A program made the translations under genes and the position numbers. Of a DNA stretch of 64,000 nt, positions 34,723-42,116 are shown piece after piece. This stretch comes from JBCAXA01 sp038534295 (GTDB taxonomy: Bacteria > Pseudomonadota > Gammaproteobacteria > Steroidobacterales > Woeseiaceae). The notes under the pieces are model-generated. The model saw nothing but the letters and a program-made list of their open reading frames with translations, searched no databases and was not told the DNA's origin. How positions within the stretch are numbered: the stretch's first letter is position 1; each line of letters begins with the position of its first letter. The stretch spans positions 1,674,001 to 1,738,000 of the forward strand of contig JBCAXA010000001.1 of NCBI GenBank assembly GCA_038534295.1, in the 5' to 3' direction.

Positions 34723-35111
34723 ATCGCGGGCAGAAGCCCGCTCCTACATCCCTAGACACCGCAGCGCCAAACGAAGATGTCGAAGCGCCCTTCCGGGCGC
34801 AGTGTTCAGCCCGATCTTGATGGCGATCGCGGGCAGAAGCCCGCTCCTACATTTCTAGACGCCGCAGCGCTAAGCGAAGACGTCGGAGCGTCCTTCCGGG
34901 CGCAGTGTTCAGCCCGATCTTGATGGCGATCGCGGGCAGAAGCCCGCTCCTACATTTCTAGTCGCCGCAGCGCTAAAGAAAAATGTCGGAGCGCCCTTCC
35001 GGGCGCGGTGTTCAGCCCGATCTTGATGGCCATCGCGGGCAGAAGCCCGCTCCTACATTCCTAGACGCCGTGGCGCTAAACGAAGATGTAGGAGCGCCCT
35101 TCCGGGCGCGA
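34723..35111. repeat. Tandem 103-bp repeat array built from paired REP-like hairpins
   Basis: The 425-base gap between the dihydroorotate dehydrogenase and peroxiredoxin genes is filled by about 3.8 copies of a 103-bp unit, starting at 34723, 34826, 34929 and 35032 with exact spacing. Each unit carries hairpin A (CGCGGGCAGAAGCCCGC then TCCTACA) and hairpin B (GGAGCGCCCTTCCGGGCGC). The full TGTAGGAGC head of B is kept only in the last copy. Hairpins A and B point in opposite directions, as in BIME-type REP pairs. The final copy is truncated. No transposase gene is near. Confidence 0.92.
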
Positions 35112-35142
35112 TAATCCGCCGCGTGCGGAAACTCGCGAGGGC

Positions 35143-35769
35143 CTACTGGAGGCCCGCGGCGGCCAGCAACTCGGCCGGCGCCAAACGCACCTTGTAGTCC
35201 GGATTGGCGTGGGCGAAATCGATCGTGCCGTCCTTGCCGATTAGGAATACCGCGGGAACTGGGAGCTGGTGGTGATCGAAACCGGACGAAGCCTCAAGGT
35301 CGATACCGTACGTCTTGTACTTCTCAACGGTCTCATCGTTGACGCGGAACGCAACGCCGAAACGCCGACCTACTTCGAGGCTAGCGTCCGACAGCAACTG
35401 ATAGTCTGGAACATCGTCCTCGAGACTATCGACCAGCAGTCCGGGCCGATCTGCCGATAAGAAATAGACCTCGACGCCGGCTTGCTTGAGCTGGGGTACC
35501 GCATCGCGCAGTTCACTGAGGTGACGGTTGCAGTACGGGCACCAGCCGCCGCGGTAAAAAATCAGCATGGTCGGTGCTTCGAGCTCGCCGGCGCGAAACG
35601 CGAAGGTGTCGCCCGCTGGCGTCAGCGCATCGAAATCTGGCGCGGTGTCGCCGACCGTCAGCGGCTGAACGTCTTCCGCATTGTCCGGCACTTTTTGTGC
35701 CGCAAAACCGATGGAAAGGAGGCACGCAAGCGCCAGCGCGGTGAAGGACTTCGGCAATAGGTGAGTCAT
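35143..35769 (-). CDS. Periplasmic peroxiredoxin-like AhpC/TSA family protein
   Basis: The 208-residue thioredoxin-fold protein has an N-terminal signal peptide (about residues 1-23). The redox site is FYRGGWCPYCN, with Cys77 and Cys80, as in the AhpC/TSA-like 'RGGWCPYC' group that reduces peroxides. VGDTAPDFDALTPAGD is the usual domain opening and VPAVFLIGKDGTIDFAHANP the end. It is last in the minus-strand run below ntrC but separated by about 95 bases from the previous gene, so its transcription may be independent. Confidence 0.92.
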   Translation of the reverse strand: MTHLLPKSFTALALACLLSIGFAAQKVPDNAEDVQPLTVGDTAPDFDALTPAGDTFAFRAGELEAPTMLIFYRGGWCPYCNRHLSELRDAVPQLKQAGVEVYFLSADRPGLLVDSLEDDVPDYQLLSDASLEVGRRFGVAFRVNDETVEKYKTYGIDLEASSGFDHHQLPVPAVFLIGKDGTIDFAHANPDYKVRLAPAELLAAAGLQ

Positions 35770-35863
35770 GTCAGGGGGTCCAAATAAAGGCTTCGAGGCA
35801 ACTCGGAAGTCTAGACCGGCCTGATGAGCAAAATGTTTCGCCGCGCAACGATTATTTTCGCTG

Positions 35864-36337
35864 TCAGCGGTCCCGACTCACGTCGACGGTTTCAAGCACG
35901 GACGTGCAATCCTCGTAGTGATTGCAAACGTAGGCTTCGAAAACGCGTTCACCGGCCGCTAGCGGCTCGATGGTGTAGCGGTAGGTGACCTGACCGCCAG
36001 GCGGAATGTCTTGGTCAAAGAACCAGGTTCGGCTGCCGAAACCGCTGACGGAGTCGTCCATGGGCTGGGCGGCGCGAATATCAAAATCGTCTAGCGTGCG
36101 GTCAGGAACGTCGAAATTGTCGAACTCAACCGCCTCGTCATGAGGATTGCGGATGGTGAATTCGACATCGAACGGCTGCCCAACCACGGCCGTTGTCGGA
36201 ATCTCGGCCGTCACGGCAAGCATGGGGCCGGTAAACGACGACCCGAACCACACCAGCCCGGCGACAACCAACGCGATTGTTCCGGCGACTCCCGTTGCGG
36301 CGCCGACGACGAATCCGCTCCAAAATCGCTCTGCCAT
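35864..36337 (-). CDS. Membrane-anchored protein of unknown function
   Basis: The 157-residue protein has one N-terminal membrane helix (GTIALVVAGLVWFGSSF). The periplasmic part (about 120 residues) resembles an immunoglobulin-like beta sandwich: VVGQPFDVEFTIRNPHDEAV, then IPPGGQVTYRYTIEPLAAGE and VCNHYEDCTS with two cysteines. No family name can be given. It starts 11 bases after ntrC ends and is likely co-transcribed. Half a REP motif (GAGCGCTCCTACAG) lies just ahead of its start. Confidence 0.7.
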   Translation of the reverse strand: MAERFWSGFVVGAATGVAGTIALVVAGLVWFGSSFTGPMLAVTAEIPTTAVVGQPFDVEFTIRNPHDEAVEFDNFDVPDRTLDDFDIRAAQPMDDSVSGFGSRTWFFDQDIPPGGQVTYRYTIEPLAAGERVFEAYVCNHYEDCTSVLETVDVSRDR

Positions 36338-36348
36338 GCCGAGCGCTC

Positions 36349-37740
36349 CTACAGTCCCAACGACTGGATCTTACGCGTGAGCGTGTTGCGCCCCCAACCG
36401 AGTAGGCGGGCGGCGTCCTGACGATGGCCACCGGCGGCGGCCAGCGCGGCGCGGATTAGGATTCGTTCGCAATCGGGAATAACGACGCCGGTGAGGCCTT
36501 CGGACGGCGGCGCTTTCGCCGCCGTTTCCGCCCAGGCTGCGAGGGCAGCCTGCCATTGCCCAGGCGTCTCGTCACGCGCGTCCTGCAGCTCGATCGGCAG
36601 GTCATCGACACCGATCTTCGTTCCAGGCGCCGTCACGGTAAGCCGCCGACAGACGTTGACGAGCTGGCGTACATTGCCGGGCCAGTCGAATTCGCTCAGC
36701 CGCTCGCGTGCTTCGGCCGTCAGTAGTTTGCGCTCGGTGTCCAGTTCCTTCGCGGCGCTGGCAAGGTAGTGATCGAGCAAGCGGGGAATATCCTCGCGCC
36801 GCTCGCGAAGCGGCGGCGATTCGATGCGAATGACATTCAGGCGGTGATAGAGGTCTTCGCGAAACTCACCGCGCGCCACGGATTCTTCGAGCGTTCGATT
36901 GGTGGCGGCAACGACCCGTACGTCGACACGTATGGCAGCCTGGCCACCGACCCGATAGAACTCACCTTCGGCGAGCACGCGCAATAACCGAGTCTGCAGG
37001 TCCAAAGACATATCGCCGATCTCATCGAGAAACAGCGTGCCGCCATTGGCCTGCTCGAAGCGACCGATACGTCGCGTTTCGGCGCCGGTAAATGCGCCGC
37101 GCTCATGACCGAATAGCTCAGACTCGAGCAGCTCGGCCGGTATGGCAGACATATTGAGCGCAATGAACGGCTGGTCTGCGCGTGGGCTGTTCTCGTGCAG
37201 GGCCTTGGCGATGAGTTCTTTGCCGGTCCCCGACTCGCCGGTGACAAGCACGGTGAGACTCGACGTCGCAAGTCGGCCGATTGCGCGAAAGACCTCCTGC
37301 ATCGCCGAGGCTTGCCCAATGAGGCGAGGCGCGAGTCGCGCCGCATCCTCAACAGACGCCGATACGAGCGTCGCTTCTTGCGCTGCCCGCGCAACGAGCT
37401 GCACGGCGTCGTCGACGTCAAACGGTTTCGGCAGATACTCGAACGCGCCGCCTCGGTAGGCCTTCACGGCGGTATCGAGGTCCGAGTGGGCAGTCATGAC
37501 GATCACCGGCATCGTCGAATGGCTGACCGCCAGCTCCTCGAGCAGACGTAGCCCGTCTTTGCCGGGCATCCGCACGTCGGTCAGAAGCACGTCGGGCGTT
37601 GCGTTACCGAGCGCGTCGAGCACGCTGGTGGCGTCGGGAAAACTGCGGGTTTCGATGCCGCTTTGTCCGAGCGCCTGCTCCAGCACCCAGCGCAGCGACT
37701 GGTCATCGTCGACGACCCACGCGGTTATTTGCTCACTCAC
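36349..37740 (-). CDS. ntrC: Nitrogen regulation response regulator NtrC
   Basis: NtrC activates sigma-54 promoters under nitrogen limitation. The 463-residue protein has a receiver domain (phosphorylated Asp55 in LLTDVRMPG) and an AAA+ domain. Walker A is GESGTGKE near residue 168, and the sigma-54 contact loop is ERGAFTGAETRR near 213. A C-terminal Fis-type helix-turn-helix (HRQDAARLLGWGRNTLTRKI) ends the protein. Its start overlaps the ntrB stop by 4 bases. A matching sigma-54 promoter with NtrC-type sites is upstream of glnA in this window. Confidence 0.97.
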   Translation of the reverse strand: MSEQITAWVVDDDQSLRWVLEQALGQSGIETRSFPDATSVLDALGNATPDVLLTDVRMPGKDGLRLLEELAVSHSTMPVIVMTAHSDLDTAVKAYRGGAFEYLPKPFDVDDAVQLVARAAQEATLVSASVEDAARLAPRLIGQASAMQEVFRAIGRLATSSLTVLVTGESGTGKELIAKALHENSPRADQPFIALNMSAIPAELLESELFGHERGAFTGAETRRIGRFEQANGGTLFLDEIGDMSLDLQTRLLRVLAEGEFYRVGGQAAIRVDVRVVAATNRTLEESVARGEFREDLYHRLNVIRIESPPLRERREDIPRLLDHYLASAAKELDTERKLLTAEARERLSEFDWPGNVRQLVNVCRRLTVTAPGTKIGVDDLPIELQDARDETPGQWQAALAAWAETAAKAPPSEGLTGVVIPDCERILIRAALAAAGGHRQDAARLLGWGRNTLTRKIQSLGL

Positions 37741-38798
37741 TGAATTGGCAGCCGTATGTAAAACACTGTTCGTCCGGGTCGGGTCGCGAATTCGATCAAG
37801 CCGCCGTGACGGTTGACGAGTTCTTGCGCGAGCGGCAAGCCGATACCGGTGCCGTCAGGCCGGCTGGTCACCAGCGGGAAGAACACGGAATCGCGAATTT
37901 CGTCGGCGATTCCGGGTCCGTTGTCTTCGATCTCGATACTGGCGATAACGCGGTGAAAGCGGTCGCCGATGGTGAAATTCGCCGCAGCGCGGGTACGCAG
38001 CACGAGCGTCCCGCCGGCGGGTAAGACCGCCAGGGCGTTGTTGACGATATTGAGTATCGCTTGAATGATCTGATCCCGGTCCAGCGTTAGGTACGGCAGA
38101 CCTGGGTCGTACGCGCGCACGAGCTCGATCGACGACGCGTCGTCCTGCGGTTCCACGAGTCGGGCAACATGCTCAAGAAGGTCGTGGACGTTGACCGGCC
38201 GCTTGTTGGTCTGCTGTCCAGGGCCGAGCAGCGTGTCAGCGAGACCCGCCAAACGGTCGACCTCTGCGACAATGACTTCCGTGTAGCGCTTTAGGTCGGC
38301 ATCGTCATCGAACTGCCGCGACAGCAGTTGGGCGGCACCGCGAATTCCGCCGAGCGGATTTTTGATTTCGTGCGCGAGTTGCCGAACCATGCGCCGACTG
38401 GCGCCGTGTTGTTGCAGCAACATGTTTTCGCGATGAACGCGCACGCGCCGAGTGATATCGGAGAACTCGACAATAACGTGGCTCCGGCTGTGCGCCTCGT
38501 GCGGCGTAACCCGACAATCGACGACGCGGTCTTCCGGGTAAGTCGGATTGCCCTGTAACGTTAGGTCTTGCGCAAAGCTGATCTGTTGCTCGAGTGCCCC
38601 GTTGATCATCGATTTGATGTCTTCGGCGACGCACGGCAAGCGCTCTAGCAACGAGGTACCGACTGCGCGTCGACGACTCGTACCGATCAGCTGCTCGGTT
38701 GCCGGATTCATGTCGACGATGGACGCATCGGCGGTCACGACGAGCACGCTGGTGCTGAGCTGATCCAGCAGATCGAAGTCGACCGGCACGGCACTCAC
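37737..38798 (-). CDS. ntrB: Nitrogen regulation sensor histidine kinase NtrB
   Basis: NtrB is the soluble PII-controlled kinase and phosphatase for NtrC. The 353-residue protein (GTG start) has an N-terminal PAS domain (about residues 10-120), then the H-box with His143 in RQLAHEIKNPLGG. The ATP-binding domain includes QAILNIVNNAL, IEDNGPGIADEI and GTGIGLPLAQELV. There is no membrane segment, as expected. It lies between the DUF4124 gene and ntrC. Confidence 0.96.
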   Translation of the reverse strand: MSAVPVDFDLLDQLSTSVLVVTADASIVDMNPATEQLIGTSRRRAVGTSLLERLPCVAEDIKSMINGALEQQISFAQDLTLQGNPTYPEDRVVDCRVTPHEAHSRSHVIVEFSDITRRVRVHRENMLLQQHGASRRMVRQLAHEIKNPLGGIRGAAQLLSRQFDDDADLKRYTEVIVAEVDRLAGLADTLLGPGQQTNKRPVNVHDLLEHVARLVEPQDDASSIELVRAYDPGLPYLTLDRDQIIQAILNIVNNALAVLPAGGTLVLRTRAAANFTIGDRFHRVIASIEIEDNGPGIADEIRDSVFFPLVTSRPDGTGIGLPLAQELVNRHGGLIEFATRPGRTVFYIRLPIQ

Positions 38799-38835
38799 GC
38801 CGGCCCCCCAAGGCCGCTGCTAGCAGAGCAAGGGA

Positions 38836-39393
38836 CTAACGTCGGATGACGGACTGCTGGACGAAGAAACGCCGAATGGAGCTTTGTTGAATGATGTTGC
38901 CGTTGACGTCTTCGACTTGCGCCCGCAGCGTGTGTTCGCCGCGGAACACTTCCGGTAACTCGATATCCAGCGAATCGTTCGGCAGGCCGTCGACGCGAAT
39001 ACCATCGTAAACCAGATACAGGCGATGGTTGGGCGCCAGGCTTGGCGTGAGGCGCAACGATACCGTTGCTACCGCGCCTATGTTCCACAGCGTTTCGCCT
39101 TGTTGCGGCCGGATAATTTCAAGCCGTTCATACTCCGTCGTCGTCGCTGCCGGCGTCGGGGCCGCCTGTGGGGCTGCTGTTCCCGGGGCAGCGTCGGCGG
39201 GTGGCGCCTGGCTGTCGTCGGTCGTCAGCGATCGGAGCTCGACCGGGTCATTGGTCTCTAGCTCGATCTGTTCAGCGCCTTCGCGGGGTCGATCGGAGTA
39301 GTGAACCACGCCGTTTTCATCGACCCAGCGATACGCATTGGCCGAGGCTGCGGCCGCGACCAATAATCCACAGATGGCGAAAACGGTTTTCAT
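38836..39393 (-). CDS. DUF4124 domain protein, secreted
   Basis: The ATG at 39393 opens a signal peptide (MKTVFAICGLLVAAAASANA), giving 185 residues, and the upstream in-frame extension is rejected. The DUF4124 motif YRWVDENGVVHYSDRP follows directly at the mature N-terminus. The middle is Ala/Pro/Gln-rich, and the C-terminal half (about residues 90-185) is a beta domain containing LEIRPQ-like and LYLVYDGIRVDGLP segments. The gene sits between glnA and ntrB, an arrangement also seen in other gammaproteobacteria. Its function is unknown. Confidence 0.9.
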   Translation of the reverse strand: MKTVFAICGLLVAAAASANAYRWVDENGVVHYSDRPREGAEQIELETNDPVELRSLTTDDSQAPPADAAPGTAAPQAAPTPAATTTEYERLEIIRPQQGETLWNIGAVATVSLRLTPSLAPNHRLYLVYDGIRVDGLPNDSLDIELPEVFRGEHTLRAQVEDVNGNIIQQSSIRRFFVQQSVIRR

Positions 39394-39439
39394 GGCTCTG
39401 ACAGGATAACGCCAGGGCGGCCGCCTCACCAGTACCGGC

Positions 39440-39469
39440 CCGGCGAGCCGCAATAATGCGGCCCGCCGG
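39440..39469 (-). terminator. Strong hairpin downstream of glnA
   Basis: On the minus strand a long stem pairs CCGGCG and GCCGCA with TGCGGC and CGCCGG around an ATTA-type loop, 11 bases after the glnA stop. No T-run follows on the minus strand, so it may be a processing or stability hairpin, or a partial terminator reducing read-through into the DUF4124-ntrB-ntrC genes. Confidence 0.5.
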
Positions 39470-39479
39470 TCACGTTTTG

Positions 39480-40889
39480 TTAAAGGCTGTAGTACGCCTC
39501 GAATTCAACCGGGTGCGTGGTCATCCGAAGGCGCGTGACTTCTTCCATCTTCAGCTCGATGTACGCATCGATCAGATCGTCGGAAAACACGTCGCCGGCT
39601 TTCAGAAACTCGCGATCGCCGTCGAGCGCATCTAGCGCCTCGTCGAGCGAGAAACACACCAGGTCGAGCTTGGCTTCCTCTTCCGGCGGCAGGTCGTAGA
39701 GATCCTTGTCGGCCGGATCGCCGGGATGAATCTTGTTCTGAATCCCGTCAAGGCCGGCCATCAGCATCGCGGCGAACGCGAAGTAGGGGTTCGCCATCGA
39801 ATCCGGGAAACGCACCTCGATTCGACGCGCTTTCGGGTTCGATACATACGGAATACGAATCGAGGCCGACCGGTTGCGGGCCGAGTAAGCGCGGATGGTC
39901 GGCGCTTCGAAACCTGGAATCAGCCGCTTGTAGCTGTTCGTCGCCGGGTTCGTGAATGCGTTGATGGCTTTTGCGTGCTTCAGTATGCCGCCGATGTAGT
40001 ACAAGGCTGTTTCGGACAGACCGCCGTAGCCGTCACCGCTAAACAGGTTGTCACCGTCCTTGGCGAGCGACTGGTGCACGTGCATGCCGTTGCCGTTGTC
40101 ACCCACCAGCGGCTTCGGCATGAATGTGGCGGTTTTACCGTAGGCATGTGCGACGTTGTGCACCGCGTACTTGAAGATCAGCACTTCGTCGGCCTTGCGT
40201 ACCAGCGAGTTGAACTCCGCGCCAATTTCGCACTGGCCGGCAGTTGCCACTTCGTGGTGGTGTACTTCGGTCTTTACGCCGAGCTCTTCCATCGCAAGGC
40301 ACATCGCCGAACGAATGTCTTGCAGCGAATCGACCGGCGGAACCGGGAAATAGCCGCCTTTCACGCCAGGGCGGTGTGCGTAGTTGCCGTCCGGATATTC
40401 TTTATTGGATGACCATTTCGCTTCGACCGAATCGATGTCGTAGAACGACCCTTTCATCTCGGTGTTGAAGCGCACGCTGTCGAACACGAAGAATTCGTTC
40501 TCGGGGCCGAAAAATGCGGTATCGGCAATACCGGTCGACTTCAAATACGCTTCGGCGCGGTGGCCCAGCGAACGCGGGCAGCGACCGTAGCCCTGCATGG
40601 TGGCGGGCTCGATAACGTCGCAGCGCAAGTTCAGCGTGGTCTCGTCGGTGAAGATATCGATGACGGCGGAGGCCGCATCCGGCATCAGGATCATGTCCGA
40701 CTCGTTGATGCCCTTCCAGCCGGCAATGGACGAGCCGTCAAACATTTTGCCTTCTTCGAACGCGTCTTCGTCGATCGTATGGGCAGGCACCGTTACGTGC
40801 TGTTCCTTGCCTTTGGTATCGACGAAGCGGTAGTCGACAAATTTGACTTCTTTTTCTTGGATCAGGCTGAGGACTTCAGCGGGGGTCAT
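39480..40889 (-). CDS. glnA: Glutamine synthetase, type I
   Basis: GlnA makes glutamine from glutamate, ammonia and ATP and is the main ammonia-assimilating enzyme. The 469-residue protein is the adenylylated GSI-beta type: MFDGSSIAGWKGINESDM near residue 49, the ATP and glutamate loops GNGMHVHQSL near 266 and NRSASIRIPY near 342, and the adenylylation site Tyr398 in KDLYDLPPEE. Upstream there is a sigma-54 promoter and two NtrC-type sites, and ntrBC lie downstream on the same strand. Confidence 0.98.
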   Translation of the reverse strand: MTPAEVLSLIQEKEVKFVDYRFVDTKGKEQHVTVPAHTIDEDAFEEGKMFDGSSIAGWKGINESDMILMPDAASAVIDIFTDETTLNLRCDVIEPATMQGYGRCPRSLGHRAEAYLKSTGIADTAFFGPENEFFVFDSVRFNTEMKGSFYDIDSVEAKWSSNKEYPDGNYAHRPGVKGGYFPVPPVDSLQDIRSAMCLAMEELGVKTEVHHHEVATAGQCEIGAEFNSLVRKADEVLIFKYAVHNVAHAYGKTATFMPKPLVGDNGNGMHVHQSLAKDGDNLFSGDGYGGLSETALYYIGGILKHAKAINAFTNPATNSYKRLIPGFEAPTIRAYSARNRSASIRIPYVSNPKARRIEVRFPDSMANPYFAFAAMLMAGLDGIQNKIHPGDPADKDLYDLPPEEEAKLDLVCFSLDEALDALDGDREFLKAGDVFSDDLIDAYIELKMEEVTRLRMTTHPVEFEAYYSL

Positions 40890-40943
40890 CGGTGTCTCCT
40901 GTCGGTTATCGATCGTTGTGCGAACGCACGTAGTGTCGCTCTA

Positions 40944-40959
40944 TGCAGGTCTTGTGCCA
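40944..40959 (-). promoter_or_regulatory. Sigma-54 promoter of glnA
   Basis: Read on the minus strand, TGGCACAAGACCTGCA matches the sigma-54 consensus (TGGCAC-N5-YTGC), with the invariant -24 GG and -12 GC separated by exactly ten bases. The predicted start is near 40933, leaving a leader of about 43 bases before the glnA ATG. Activity would require phosphorylated NtrC. Confidence 0.85.
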
Positions 40960-41019
40960 TTTTGGGGCACCGCCGCGAGGCCCGAATTCAAGGGCTTAGC
41001 GACGTATCGCCGGCGACTG

Positions 41020-41067
41020 TAGCACTATTGTGGTGCAGACAAATAGTAGCGCACCGTCTTGGTGCGA
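41020..41067 (-). promoter_or_regulatory. Two NtrC-type enhancer sites upstream of glnA
   Basis: Two palindromes fit the NtrC consensus of GCACC and GGTGC half-sites five bases apart. Site 1 is GCACT-ATTGT-GGTGC at 41022-41036 (one mismatch). Site 2 is GCACC-GTCTT-GGTGC at 41051-41065 (perfect). Their centres are 29 bp apart and about 96 and 125 bp upstream of the predicted start, much like the E. coli glnA enhancer at about -108 and -140. Confidence 0.8.
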
Positions 41068-41110
41068 CGCGCGTCGATTGGCCGCAAAATCGGGATGTTG
41101 CCGCGGCTTC

Positions 41111-41141
41111 TTTAAGACTTTGTGGCGGGGTTCGTTATACT
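41111..41141 (+). promoter_or_regulatory. Putative sigma-70 promoter of glyQ
   Basis: TATACT at 41136-41141 is a good -10. A -35 is poor (TTTAAG at 41111-41116 with a 19-base spacer). A small hairpin GTAGCC-ACC-GGCTAC at 41161-41175 lies in the leader before the glyQ ATG. Read on the other strand that hairpin is followed by a T-run and could act as a weak minus-strand terminator. Confidence 0.45.
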
Positions 41142-41186
41142 GCGGCGCACCAAAAAAAGCGTAGCCACCGGCTACCGCCGTCGCCC

Positions 41187-42116
41187 ATGAGCACCGAGAA
41201 ACCGAGCGTTCCAGCCACCTTCCAGGCGTTGCTTCTTCGTCTGCAGCACTATTGGGCCGATCGCGGCTGCGTTGTGCAGCAGCCGTACGACATGCCAATG
41301 GGCGCCGGCACGTTTCATCCGGCCACCTTTCTTCGAGCGGTAGGACCCGAACCGTGGAGCGCCGCGTACGTTCAGCCGTGCCGCCGGCCAAGCGACGGTC
41401 GTTACGGCGATAACCCGTTTCGGTTGCAGCACTACTACCAGTATCAAGTCGTCATTAAGCCGTCGCCGCTCGACATTCAGGCGCTGTATCTGGATTCACT
41501 GCGCTCGCTGGGCATCGATCCGCTGGTTCACGACATTCGTTTTGTCGAGGACAACTGGGAATCGCCGACGCTAGGCGCATGGGGGCTCGGCTGGGAAGTC
41601 TGGCTGAACGGCATGGAGGTCACGCAGTTCACGTACTTCCAGCAGGTGGGCGGACTCGAATGCCGGCCCGTGACCGGCGAGATTACGTACGGGCTCGAGC
41701 GCATTGCGATGTACCTGCAAAACGTCGAGAGCATTTTTGATTTGGTGTGGACAGACGGTCCGCTCGGTCGCGTTACGTACGGCGATGTGTTCCTCCAAAA
41801 CGAGCGCGAGCAGTCGGCCTACAACTTCGAAAAGGCCGACGTTGCGCAGCTGTTCACTGATTTCGATGTTGCAGAGGGACAATTCGGCGCACTGATCGAG
41901 GACGGCCTCGCGTTACCGGCGTACGAGCAAATGCTGACGGCATCGCATACGTTCAACTTGCTCGACGCGCGCGGTGCGATCTCGGTCACCGAACGCGCGG
42001 CGTACATTCTGCGTGTTCGCGCCATGGCCCGATCGGTCGCGGAGGCCTATTACACGAGTCGCGAGTCGCTGGGCTTTCCGATGGTAGCGTCGGTTGCGAC
42101 GCAAGACGTCGCATGA
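41187..42116 (+). CDS. glyQ: Glycine--tRNA ligase alpha subunit
   Basis: The alpha chain of the tetrameric bacterial glycyl-tRNA synthetase carries the class II catalytic core. The ATG at 41187 gives 309 residues, the normal length, and the long open frame upstream through the glnA promoter is rejected. Motifs are YWADRGCVVQQPYDMPMGAG near residue 20, GPEPWSAAYVQPCRRPSDGR near 56, and the GLGWEVWLNGMEVTQFTYFQ region near 133. The stop overlaps the glyS ATG by 4 bases. Confidence 0.98.
   Translation: MSTEKPSVPATFQALLLRLQHYWADRGCVVQQPYDMPMGAGTFHPATFLRAVGPEPWSAAYVQPCRRPSDGRYGDNPFRLQHYYQYQVVIKPSPLDIQALYLDSLRSLGIDPLVHDIRFVEDNWESPTLGAWGLGWEVWLNGMEVTQFTYFQQVGGLECRPVTGEITYGLERIAMYLQNVESIFDLVWTDGPLGRVTYGDVFLQNEREQSAYNFEKADVAQLFTDFDVAEGQFGALIEDGLALPAYEQMLTASHTFNLLDARGAISVTERAAYILRVRAMARSVAEAYYTSRESLGFPMVASVATQDVA

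Noticed and set aside
34723..35111. Possible CRISPR array
   Set aside because: The whole 103-bp unit repeats, including the parts that would be spacers, and the motif is a REP-type hairpin; no cas genes are near.
40560..41186. A long open frame running upstream from glyQ for 209 codons
   Set aside because: It crosses glnA in antisense and the glnA sigma-54 promoter and enhancer; glyQ proteins start at the ATG at 41187.
40560..42116. A T-box or other glycine riboswitch in front of glyQ
   Set aside because: Only a short six-base hairpin is present; no riboswitch core was seen and T-boxes are not expected in gammaproteobacteria.
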